Shown: positions 20,310 to 30,220 of the stretch, in pieces | Layout: each line of letters begins with the position of its first letter | How positions within the stretch are numbered: position 1 is the stretch's first letter | NCBI GenBank assembly: GCA_963575745.1 | Contig: CAUYUJ010006358.1 | Coordinates: 428,364-477,363 of the forward strand | DNA length: 49,000 nucleotides | From: Prorocentrum cordatum | Taxonomy: Eukaryota > Sar > Dinophyceae > Prorocentrales > Prorocentraceae | Direction: 5' to 3' | The notes under the pieces: model-generated | Database searches by the model: none | Told to the model about the DNA's origin: nothing | Seen by the model: the letters and a program-made list of their open reading frames with translations, nothing else | Program-made: the position numbers and the translations under genes

Positions 20310-21180
20310 TCCAATATGGCTCAATATAGCGCAATATCGCTTAAGATGACTCACAAGATGTTCCAAGATGCCCAAAGGCGGCCCAAAGACTGCCCCAAGT
20401 TGCCAAATAGCTCCCCAATGAGGCCCCGAATGGACCAACATCGTCACATAACCTGAAGAAAATCAATGTGTGGTGTGTTATCCCCGTTTCGCGTCCGACG
20501 GTCATCGAATGCCTCACGATGGCTCAAATATGGCCCAAGATGGCCCCGCACGAGGCCCAATAGAGCCCCAAGGCGGCCCCACGAGCGCACAATCGCGCTC
20601 AAAGGTCGCCCCAAGAGCGCACCTAGAGGCTCTGGTTGGAGCTCATGAGGTGGATGCCAATTAGGAAACCCTCATTCGTTGACCGATCTCATCCAAGATG
20701 GTCCCAAGAGCGCTCATGTAGCCCCCAAGAGCGCCCCGAGAGCGCCCCAAGAGGCGCTCAGACGGCCCCAAGAGTCACCCATGGGGCATCCAAGAGGCTC
20801 CCACGAGACCCCCATGACGCTCCGAAATGTATGTGGTACGCGTTTGGCTCTTCGGTTCGCCGTCCTCTTCAATTTCGCATCCCCCGATTCCTCATCATCC
20901 TTCGCATCCGTCTCCTCCATCTGCTCCCTCTCATCCGTATCGTCTGTATCGTCATCTCCCCACTCCACATCCTCCTCATTATCCTCATCATCCACATCCT
21001 CCGCTTCACCCCCCTCCCCCTCCGACGAGGAGTCCGTCTACATCCTCCACATCGTGGGGTACATGACACCTTCCTCCGCCATTTGTTATTACGCATGCTA
21101 TTCGACGTCCCTGCTCACCTCAACTCACATTGATACCGTTTCTGGATGGGCTGGTGGGGGGCGCGCGAGTCGTCAACACT
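20310..21180 (+). repeat. Segmental duplication, copy 1 (CCCCAAGAG-rich)
   Basis: It shares order and content with 22880-23815: AAGATGTTCCAAGATGCCC, then many GCCCCAAGAGCGCCCC-type units, then TCGGTTCGCCGTCCTCTTCA, a CCTCAT pyrimidine stretch, and TTTGTTATTACGCATGC. It ends with GTTTCTGGATGGGCTGGTGG. Near the end (about 21019-21165) both copies keep one open frame (CYYAC..TSL.TST..D then VSGWAGG), so part may be a duplicated exon. Copies lie in direct orientation about 2.6 kb apart. Confidence 0.75.
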
Positions 21181-21256
21181 TTCATATTGTAAACACATAT
21201 GCCATACTCCAAATCAGTTTATATACACATGCACGTTTAACGTGTAACTATTGGAT

Positions 21257-21420
21257 CTGAAGTTTGTCTGACGTTTGTCAGACGTTTCTCTGAAGTTGAT
21301 CTGACGTTTGAAACTTCAGATAAACTTCAGAGAATTCTCTGAAGTTCTTCTGAAGTTTGAAACTTCAGATAAACGTCAGAGAAACGTTTGACAAACGTCA
21401 GACAAACGTCAGACACACCA
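21257..21420. repeat. TGACGTTT/TGAAGTTT iteron cluster
   Basis: Tight alternation of TCTGAAGTTTG, TCTGACGTTTG and their complements (AACTTCAGA, AAACGTCAGA). Long local hairpins are possible. It belongs to the iteron family confined to the 25.7-kb segment. Confidence 0.8.
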
Positions 21421-21925
21421 AACCATGTGTATGGTGTGTAGACATATTAACAGTTATTACAATTCGGGCTCGGCCTACATAATTCACATATCGATGTCTA
21501 CACATCGATCTGACATATGCAGCTTAGAGTGGGTGAGATTTCAAATCGACGCGTATAGCATGTGGGCACGGTCGCGTGACGACAGTTCATGTGTACATAT
21601 CCCTCCAAGTTGATATTGTAGTTATGCGGTCAGTTGGTGCGGGTAATGGCAATGTACACACCATGTCCGACGGTCGGTAATATGTCATATGCATGTCGAC
21701 AATCAACTATCCGTCGCAGTGGCGACACTGGCGTGAATATAACCACCGCCCATCACAACTAACACTGGTGGCGCGATGATAATTGACGCTCAAGTGACAG
21801 CCTGGGCGCGGTGATAGCTTGCGACCATGGGTGCGATGATAGCCGACGCGCACATGACCAGTTGAGCGTGATGATAGCTAGTGCCGCATAACATGATGAG
21901 TGATTGATGGTTCCATGGCGAGCTG
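21421..21925. other. No supported gene
   Basis: AT-richer sequence. Imperfect repeats of GCG(C/T)GATGATAG occur at about 21770-21890. Nothing else is identified. Confidence 0.5.
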
Positions 21926-22232
21926 GCTCGAGCGCCGAGCTGGTTCGCGCCTGCGTGCGTGATCTTCGACTGGGAGCTGGGGATGACGCCCAAGAAGAAG
22001 AGCAGTTTCGTGAAGAAGGATATGATGTGTTTAATTATTCATATTTCACTCACATACTAGGTGTTACGTATTTCTGACATATATACTGACATCATTACCA
22101 GTCCCACCCCCTCCCATGCGCACACGCGCACTCGTTTCGCTTCGAGAGGACACCGTGCTCAAGCGCAAGCCTGCCGCTGCAACGACTACAGACATCGTGC
22201 CGCTCAGCGACAAAGGGACCCTCTCGTTGTAA
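21926..22232 (+). CDS. Two short exon-like segments, basic C-terminus
   Basis: About 21926-22020 reads WFAPACVIFDWELGMTPKKK followed by SSFVKKD. A second segment, open from a CCAG at about 22101 with ATG 22116, encodes 38 residues (MRTRALVSLREDTVLKRK, then PAAATTTDIVPLSDKG) and ends in TAA at 22230-22232. The VLKRK motif matches the end of the repeat-domain protein at 19386-19910. They may be terminal exons of one transcript. Function unknown. Confidence 0.35.
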
Positions 22233-22325
22233 ATACATGATCCCCTCATACTCATCCTCGCAATCCCTCCGTACACATCCTCGTACTCGTCGCCCCCGTC
22301 CTCATATTATTAGTATTGGTCGTCG

Positions 22326-22500
22326 TTCCTATTCCCCCCCCCCCCCCCCGCCAATCCTCTTACTCATCCCCCGCCGATGTATTTTCATCATCCTTCTCCT
22401 ATAGTATCGAGTTCCATATATGGTTTCACTGCGCTAATCGTCCTCGTCAGACCCCTCCCCCCCCCCCCGCTCCTCACCAATCGCCCCCCCCCCCCCCCCG
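22326..22500. repeat. C-homopolymer-rich stretch
   Basis: C runs at about 22337-22350, 22457-22470 and 22485-22499 in apparently non-coding sequence, probably a polypyrimidine intron. These are assembly-error-prone positions. Confidence 0.8.
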
Positions 22501-22590
22501 TGCCCGTGCTCGCCCTCGCCCTCGTCCTCGTCTGCATCGCCATCCTCCTGCTCCCACCCGCCCACCGCATCCCCTCTCGCGCGTGGCTCC

Positions 22591-25500
22591 CAGGAGGGCG
22601 CTCGCGAAGCTGGTGGCCATGTGCGAGGGCAAAAGCTTCGAGAAGCGACAAGAACTGTATCGGACCCGATTTGACATATCATTGTTTATGAGCGCGTCGA
22701 ACTGTCGGATCGCAGCACGCGGTGATCGCGTCGTAATCCCACCAGCCCTCTGGGCGCATATCTTCTTCCACCCCTCCCTCGTCCCCATTGCTTGGGGAGG
22801 GGTTTACTCTCCCCCTGCCCCCCCCCCCTGGACCTGGACGGAGGGTTTCGCGATCGGTCGGACGGTTCTGTTGGCCCCAATATGGCTTCAAGGGCGCGTC
22901 AGAGAGCCCAAGATAACCTCCAATATGTCTCAAGATAGCGCCAGATCACGTAAGATGGTTCCCAAGATGTTCCAAGATGCCCAAATACTGCCCCAAGACA
23001 GCTTCACGTGGCCAAAGAGCTACCCAAGGAGGCCCCGAAGAGGCCAAACTCGCCCCGAAACCTTAAGAACATCATTGGTTTGCTTTCTCGCCGTTTTGCT
23101 CCCGATGACCACCCAAGGCCTCAAGACGGCTCCATTATGACACAAAAGGGCCCCACAAGAGGCCCAAGCGAGCCCCAACACGGCCCCAAGAGCGCCCAAG
23201 ATCGTTCCAATAGCGCCCCAAGAGCGCCCCAAGAGGCGATGGTTGGGGTTCCTGAGGGGGGGGGGGGCTAATTCGGGATCGCCTTCGTCGGTCGATCTCC
23301 TCCAAGATGGCCCCGCGAGCGCCCCTACAGCCCCCGAGAGCGCCCCGAGAGCGCCCCAAGAGGCGTACAGACGGCCCCACGAGGCGCCCAAGAGGCCCCC
23401 CAAGAGGCTCACAAGGGACCCCCAATGAGCCTTAAGAGGATCTCAGAAATTCATGTAATACGTTTCTTGCTCGTCGGTTTGCCGTCCTCTTCACTGTATC
23501 ATTCCCCTCTTCCTCCTCCTCCTCATTATCCTCCTTCTCCTCCTTATCATCCCTCTGCTCCCTCCCCTCCTTCTCGTCCTCATCGTCCTCTCCCTAATCC
23601 ATCCTCCTCATCATTATCCACCTCATCCTCCTCGTCCTCCTCTTCCCCCCCCCCCCCTCCGACGGGGATGCCTTCTCCGTCCTCACCCTCTTGGTGTACG
23701 TGATAGTTCCCCCCGCCCTTTGTTATTATGCATGCTCCCCGACTTCCCTGATCACCTCAACTCCCCTGGACATCGTTTCTGGATGGGCTGGTGGGGATAC
23801 GCGAAGCGTCAACGATGTAGGGTTGGAAACGTAGTGGTGTGATTTCAACTATACTATGTCGTGCAATGCTCGTGGACGCGACATGCCGTGTCGTCATCTA
23901 CGATTGGCCATGTCGTGCTATGTTGACATTCATTGGCCATGTCAGTGTAATCGTGCCGAAATGTCGAGTCACGTTGCGATGGGCTGTGATCACACGCGTG
24001 TATGTGATGTTTACAAGGCAGTGACATTATCAATGTGTTGGTTTCTGACAACGGCTCTTAACGTTATATGCCGTAACCAACAAGACGGCTCTCAGCCTAC
24101 ACGGAGATCCAGAAGATCCAGCTCAGATCCGCGCGATCTTCGACGAAGCTGAGATGCGCCGCTTGTACGGTTCCTTCGGCACGGCGAGGAAGCACTCCGA
24201 CGACGCGCAAGCTGCTTTCGCGGAGGCCCCCTCACACGTTGTCATTATGTGCAATCGTGTCAATACCAATCGGTCTCGTAGGTTATTCATCCACGTTCGG
24301 GGTTACCACCATCGCGTATGTTCGTAGTCGTGCCGTTCCGCGTGTCACGTCGCACCCAAAATCCTTCTCGTCATCCCACGCATCATCGTCTCACTTACCG
24401 TTCTGGTTCCCCCGCCCGCCTCGCATCCACCCCCGCGACCCCGACCCCAGGCTGCTGTCAGCAAGGACGGCCGCAAGAACGAGAACAAGCAGAAACTCCT
24501 GGCGGCGTGGTTGAAGGACCGCTGCGTAGCCGACACGAACCGAGCCGATCCGACCGATTTGAACCGACCGAACCGACCGCTCGACAGAACCGACCGATCG
24601 ATCTACCGAACCGAACCGAACCGACCGATCGATAGTCGACACGACCGAACCGACCGATCGGCATAACGGGAGTTGATCGGAGTGGATTACATGAGCGATG
24701 CGATTTGGTATGTAGATTGTGTGAGGGGATGACAGGCATGGTCAGAGGACTTGATCAGTATAGAATGGGCGGGGACGGACTGGCAGAGAGAGAGTATGAT
24801 CGACGGGCAGCCAGGACCCCAAGATGGAGGAGTCGTTCTGGCACACCGCTGTATCGATCGGCTACTCCGAGAGCATCAAGCAGGACAAGCGCTGGCTCAG
24901 CTTGAAGCAGTTAGAGGTCAAGTACGGCGTGGACGAGGCCGCCGAGATGGTCGAGGGCAAGCTGTTGATGGAGCTTCGGGTTAACGAATCGTTTGTAGAG
25001 CCTGGTATGTCCTGGAGGCCCTGGATGGTTCGGATACATGTTCACTGTTTCGGGACCGCCACAACATCATTGCCCTGGGTGTTCCTGGATGTTCTCAGAT
25101 GTGCAGGATGATTACTCACTGGGCGTTCTTGGATGCTCTGTATGTTCCTGGAGGCCCTGGATTTTTCGGATCCGCTTCGGGTGTTTCGGAGCTGACACAG
25201 CATCATTGCCCTGGGTGCCCTTGGATGTTCTCAGGGGCGATGGGTGATGAGTCGCTGGATGTTCTTGGATACCCTGGATGTTGATGGATGCCATGGATGT
25301 CTCGGATACGTTTATGATGTTTCGGGACCAACACGGCATCATTGCCCTGCGTGTTACCCTAGGTTCTCGGATGTGGTGGATGAGTATTCACTGGATGACG
25401 GTTGAAGTCCTAGATGTTCCTGCAACCCCTGGATGGTTCGGATATGTTTCGGATGTTTCGGAGACGCCTCGCCATCATCGCCTTGAATGGTCATGTATGG

Positions 25501-28500
25501 TCTCGGATGTGCTGGATGCGTCGTCATTGATTTTCCTGAAATCCATTGATGTTCCTGGATGCACTGGATGTTTCGGACGCCCTCTAGCCACGCCCTCCCA
25601 ATGACTCAGCCATCAATCCCGCGCCGATCCCCCCCCCCGTACCTGGAGATTCTCGTTGGGGGGCATTCAGTGAAGCATTCGCCGAGTTTTTAAATGCCGA
25701 CTAAAAGCAGCCCGAACCATAGTTTCATTACGACCAGGCTGGGATTGATGGTTGAGGTGTTTGTTGCCACCCTGCCGAGTCGCGGAAAAACCCTGCCAAC
25801 CCCGCGCGGAAACAATGGCTCGACTGCGACGACACGTTCAGCAAGCTGATGTCGCGCTCCAAGAAGCAGGCGGCCACGGGTAAGAGGAAGCTACAGGACG
25901 ACGAGTTCGAAGCCCTCACGTCGGGCATCGGCAAGGCGAAGTACCTTGGCGATGGCCGCGGAGGACTCGATTTTAGCGTTGTTGACGCATTCCATCGTTT
26001 GTCGTCCCTGGCACTTCCTCCATGGCCCGCGCCGTCGCAACGCCGCGCCGTTGTTTCCTACCCCCTCGGTGTTATCATGCCCGCCCTATCCCAATCAGGT
26101 TCCTATGTCGTTCGGTGGCCCCCCTCTTCATTTCGCTCCACCTAATTCTCGCCGGCCCCCGCGTCGTCGCCCCGCGCCCTTGTCAGCCACCCCGTCGTCT
26201 CTCCCAAACTCGCGGCGTCGCCCCCAAACCCTCCCCGTCGTCGTCGTCACGAAGCCACCCGAGTCACGTCTGTCAACCAAACGCCACAAGCGTCCATGGG
26301 CAACATGGGCATTGTCTCGTCCGACGACGACAACACCGACTCCGACGCACCGCTGATGAACAAGAAGGGTCGTGAGGGTGGCCGTGGCCGCGGCCGCGGC
26401 CGCGGCGGCAGTGGCCGCAGCGGCGGCGCCCGATCATCTGCGGATGGCGACACGGCGAAGGCGACGGCGCATTCAATGATGCCGATGATGGGATGGGACG
26501 AGAAGCGAGCTCGATTGAGTGGGCAATCGATCGAGCGATACCGACGTCTGGGGATGACAGGGGGGGTACGAACAGGACGCGATCCTCATCTCCCGCTCAT
26601 CCTCCCTGTTTCTCGGTCGATCGCTCCTCGCGGCTCGATCGCTATTTCCCAGCCGCCCCCTCTTTCTCCTTCCCCTCCTGCCAGTCTCCCCGTCCGCCCC
26701 ATCTTCAATGTCCTCGTCCTCCCACCGCCGCCCCCTCCCCCCGTTTCCCCCCCCCATTCGCCCGTCGAACCCCGACGCGCGCCCCCCCCCCCGTCCGCCC
26801 GCGCACGAGGCGAAGGCGGACGCGGCAGCCGTCAGCAAAGCCAAGGCGGCGAAGATCAAGCTGCGTGAGAGGGTGACCAACGTCGAGGCGTGGGATCGCT
26901 CCTCGTGTGACGAGCTGTCGGTGCTCGGCGATGCACAGATGTTCTACGACACGTTCGAGGCCGTCGTCTCAATAGAGGGATGTGGAGTAGGTGGGCGAGG
27001 GGGGTGGATTGGCACGTAGGAGAAGGGGAGTTGGGCATGGAAGGCGGGTAGGGGGGGGGGACACTAGGGGGGTGATATGGCGTATAAGAGGAATGGGTGT
27101 GGTAGAGAAACGGTGAGTGGGCGATGGACGAGGGGACATGGGTCGCACCCGCGCGAGATGTGGACTCTGAGAACGGGTGTGGTCCCATGACCCAACATCC
27201 AATTTCAGTTTGGATGGGATGTGTCTCACCCCCCTCCTCCCCGCCGCTTGGCGGGATGGAGAGGTATGAAACGTATACATACTCAACCTTTGGCCATGCA
27301 CCCTCCTCAACCCAGGGCCCCCAGTGCAGAGTGTGCGTCGCCAGGCAATGGTCCCCCTGCTGATGGCGACGGTCAAGGGCAATCAAACCAGGGCGAGCAA
27401 GAGTGACCTCGCGGAGGCCAAGAAGGTCATCGATCGCCCAACCACTCCACCTTCACATCCAACAATCCCCTCACCCCAAAACATAACCTGGCGAAGGGCC
27501 CAACCATATGCAGTTGTGAATGTCGGTTTCAGTGGCGCTACCTCTGGGTAGGGGAGACGCATGCGAACGCCCCCACTGGGGCCTTCGGTGGAGCTCCCTA
27601 TGGGGCTACGAAGCGCTGCCCTGGGTGGGGGGAACCGCATGCGGATACCCCCACTGGGGCCTTCGGTGGGGCTCCATATGGGGCCACGAAACGCTGCCAT
27701 GGGTGGAGGAACCGCATGCGAGCACCCCCACTGGGGCCTACGGTGGGACCACGAAACGCTGTCCTGGGTGGGGGAACCGCATGCGGACACCTCCACTGGG
27801 GCTTTCGGTGGGGCTCCCTATGGGGCTGCGAAACGCTGCCATGGGTGGGGGAACCGCCTGTGGACACCCCCACTGGGGCCTACAGTGGAGCTCCCTATGG
27901 GGCTGCGAAGCGCTGCCCTGGGTGTGGGAACCGCATGTGGACACCCCCACGGGGGCCTTCGGTGGAGCCCCCTATGGGGCTACGAAGCGTTGCCCTGGGT
28001 GGGGGAAACGCATGTGGACACCCCCACTGGGGCCTTCGGTGGAGCTCCCTATGGGGCTGCGAAACGCTGCCCTGGGTGGGGGAACCGCATGTGGGCACCC
28101 CCACGGGGGCCTTCGGTGGAGCTCACTATGGAGCTACGAAGCGCTGCCCTGGGTGGGGGAACGCATGTGAACACCCCCAATGTGGCCTTCCTTGGATCTC
28201 CCTATGGGGCTACGAAACGCTGCCCTGGGTGGGGGAACCGCATGTTGACACCCCCACTGGTGGCTTCGGTGTAGCTCCTTATGGGGTTGCAAAACGCTGA
28301 CATGGGTGGGGGGACCGCATCTTTCGGTGGAGCGCCCTATGGGGCTACGAACCGCTGCCCTGGGTGGGGACGCCGCACGTGAACACCCCCACTGGGGCTG
28401 TCGGTGGAGCCTCCTATGGGGCTACAAAACGCTGCCATGGGTGGGGGGTTCCGCATGTGAACACCCCCACTGGGGCCTTCGATGGAGTTCCCTATGTGGC

Positions 28501-29532
28501 TGAGAAAGGCTGCCATGGGTGGGGGGAACCGCATGTGGACACCCCCACTGTGGCATTCGGTGGAGCTCCCCATGGGGCTACGAAGCGCTGCCCTGGGTGG
28601 GGGAACCGCATGTGGACACCCCCACTGGTGCCTTCGGTGGAACCCCCTATGGGGCTACGAAACGCGTGAGAAGTGCGCCGAGAGCAGCGGCAAGGGGGGG
28701 AGTGAGGAGGGCGGGACGGAAGGAGAGGACTGCGGGGCGTCGTCTCTTCAAACCGAGGGCCCAACACCACAGGATGGTTGTGAAACAACTTCCTACACCC
28801 TCCCCGTCCGCGCCCTCCGCCCGCCCCGACTGTCACTCCCCCCACTGCGTCGTCCGCCGCCCATGTCTCCGTCTAACTCCGCTCACACCCGATATCGTTA
28901 TTCCTCCAATCTTCGTCACCAATCTTCCTCCTGCCCTCATTCGATATTCCTATTCCTCCCATATTCGTCATCCCTTCCTTCTCCTGCCATTCCTCCAATC
29001 CTTGGTGCTCCTTCCTCCTCCTGCCCTCGTCCATATTATCCACCTCATCCTCCTCCTCCTCATCCACATCAGCATCCTCATCATCCGTCTCTCTATCCTC
29101 CTCATCCTCCCCCTCCTCTTCCTCCTCCTCCTCCTCCTCCTCCGCATCCTCCTCCTCCTCATCCTCCTCCTCCCCCATCCCCCGACGCGCAGCATGTCGC
29201 ATCTGGGACCAGCCCACTGTCGGGCGTTCAGAACACGCTTTGTGTTGAGATCGTGGAACGTGCGTCGCGGTTTCGGGTGAGTTCCCATGTTAATTTCCTC
29301 ATAATGCGCATGTCGTTTTACATGTGTGGGTGCTCATACTGCGAATCAATTCCTCTATGTGTGCGCATCTCGCCAGGTGCTCGATGGCGCACGCACGGTG
29401 GTGAACCAGCTCAGCGACATCATCATTGACGCCAAGCCGCCCGTGAAGGCGGCCATCAAAATGATGGTGAACGGCCAGGCCGTCATGAAGCAGGCCAGGT
29501 CCATGAACTTGGCCATCACGGGTTTGTTCTGA
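22591..29532 (+). CDS. Multi-exon gene of unknown function (last exons well defined)
   Basis: Exon-like segments on plus, borders approximate: 22591-22690 (LAKLVAMCEGKSFEKRQELY); 24096-24237 (IRAIFDEAEMRRLYGSFG); 24451-24525 (GRKNENKQKLLAAWLKDRC, between CCCCAG and GTAGCC); 24824-25004 (RWLSLKQLEVKYGVDEAAEM, donor GTATGT); 25790-25947 (RKQWLDCDDTFSKLMSRSKK); about 26250-26490 (Arg/Gly-rich GRGRGRGRGG); 26810-26978 (KIKLRERVTNVEAWDRSSCD); 27325-27425 (RRQAMVPLLMATVKGNQTRA); 29193-29276; and 29377-29532 (LDGARTVVNQLSDIIID, stop TGA). The last intron, 29277-29376, is fully canonical (GTGAGT...CCAG, 100 nt, phase 0 on both sides). The style recalls hypothetical proteins repeated many times in Symbiodinium genomes, but I know no function. 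The intron between 27425 and 29193 holds the right 78-bp minisatellite array. Where the gene begins is unknown, and some segments may belong elsewhere. Confidence 0.45.
22880..23815 (+). repeat. Segmental duplication, copy 2 (CCCCAAGAG-rich)
   Basis: Partner of 20310-21180. It contains AAGATGTTCCAAGATGCCC, GCCCCAAGAGCGCCCC units, TCGGTTTGCCGTCCTCTTCA, CTTTGTTATTATGCATGC and TTTCTGGATGGGCTGGTGG. The open frame near the end (about 23655-23800, CYYACSPTSLITSTPLD then VSGWAGG) parallels copy 1, so a duplicated exon is possible. Confidence 0.75.
24529..24660. repeat. ACCGAACCG tandem repeat
   Basis: Imperfect short units of GACCGA, GAACC and CCGATCGAT. It lies in the apparent intron after the 24451-24525 exon. 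Confidence 0.85.
25005..25590 (+). repeat. About 135-bp tandem repeat array
   Basis: Roughly four diverged units. Each has (G)ATGTTCCTGGAGGCCCTGGAT, TTCGGATA(C/T)GTTT, GTTTCGG(G/A), CATCATTGCCCTGGGTG and a GGATGTTCTCGGATG block. Starts are near 25010, 25141, 25275 and 25413. It fills an apparent intron immediately after a GTATGT donor. Confidence 0.8.
27485..28776 (-). repeat. Right inner inverted repeat with 78-bp minisatellite
   Basis: About fourteen units of about 78 bp (27537-28665), inverted relative to 13677-14520. Blocks include GGGGCTACGAAGCGCTGCCC, TGGGTGGGGGAACCGCATG and CCCCCACTGGGGCCTTCGG. The outer flank (AACGCGTGAGAAGTGCGCCG through CCAACACCACAGGATGG) is the complement of 13552-13680. 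The inner flank (GTGAATGTCGG, AGTGGCGC) matches 14515-14560. Long open frames in all registers are artefacts of a period divisible by 3. Confidence 0.85.
29085..29175. repeat. CTC/CAT pyrimidine tract
   Basis: CCTCCTCATCC-type low complexity directly upstream of the 29193 acceptor, acting as an extended polypyrimidine tract. No gene is supported from 28777 to 29085. Confidence 0.8.
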
Positions 29533-30220
29533 CGTGCCAGCCGCAGCGATTTCTTTTTGCGCATGGCGTGGCGGGCGGGGATCGCCGAACGAGGGTGGCC
29601 GTCGCATCCCCCCTCGACCATAGTATATTTCGTTGACTAGTGCAGCAATTGAGAACCTAATAATGTACGAAGCTGGTCGTGCCTCGCGCCTCGCGGCCCG
29701 CGCTAGACATGTGCCGTGCGGCGAATTCGCCCATTGAGCGCGCGAAGATAATTGCGCGTTCCGAATCCGTCATGTTGGACGAGCGTTCGTATGGTTCCCG
29801 ATTGCATGCACCCTCCCATATTGCTCTGGGCCGCGTGGGCGAAGCTGCGTGCATTTTTTCAGTGCGTGAGACAGCTGCCCCGAGGATAGCACCCGGAGCA
29901 TAGCGAGCGGTGGGCTTGCTGCGATCCACATGTGTAACACGTACCATACTTTGGCAACGTTTAACATATATATATACACACATGTGTTCACTATGCATGT
30001 CATGACTGATGATAGCATGTGTTGTTCCGCCCACGCGGCGACTGTTCGGGCCTGGACTGTCGGTGTAGGATCGTGACAACATTAAGAATTAGAGTGTCCA
30101 CCCATGTGTTCAATATACATCCAATGCATGGTGACAGTCTTTGGTGTCCGCCCATGTGGCGACTGTTAGGCCTGTACGTTTGGGGTAGGATTGCTATCTG
30201 CAGCTGTCGGCTGCCCAATA
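29533..30220. other. Intergenic region before the transposase-like gene
   Basis: No gene is supported. Two homologous stretches contain GTTC(C)GCCCA.G.GGCGACTGTT, (C)GGCCTG.AC, TGT.GGTGTAGGAT and CATGTGTTCA, at about 29980-30070 and 30100-30195. They are a diverged direct duplication. Confidence 0.5.

Noticed and set aside
27520-28669. Overlapping ORFs of 200-300 codons with WSSLWGYEALPWVG-type repeats
   Set aside because: Same minisatellite inverted. Apparent splice borders on both sides place it in an intron.
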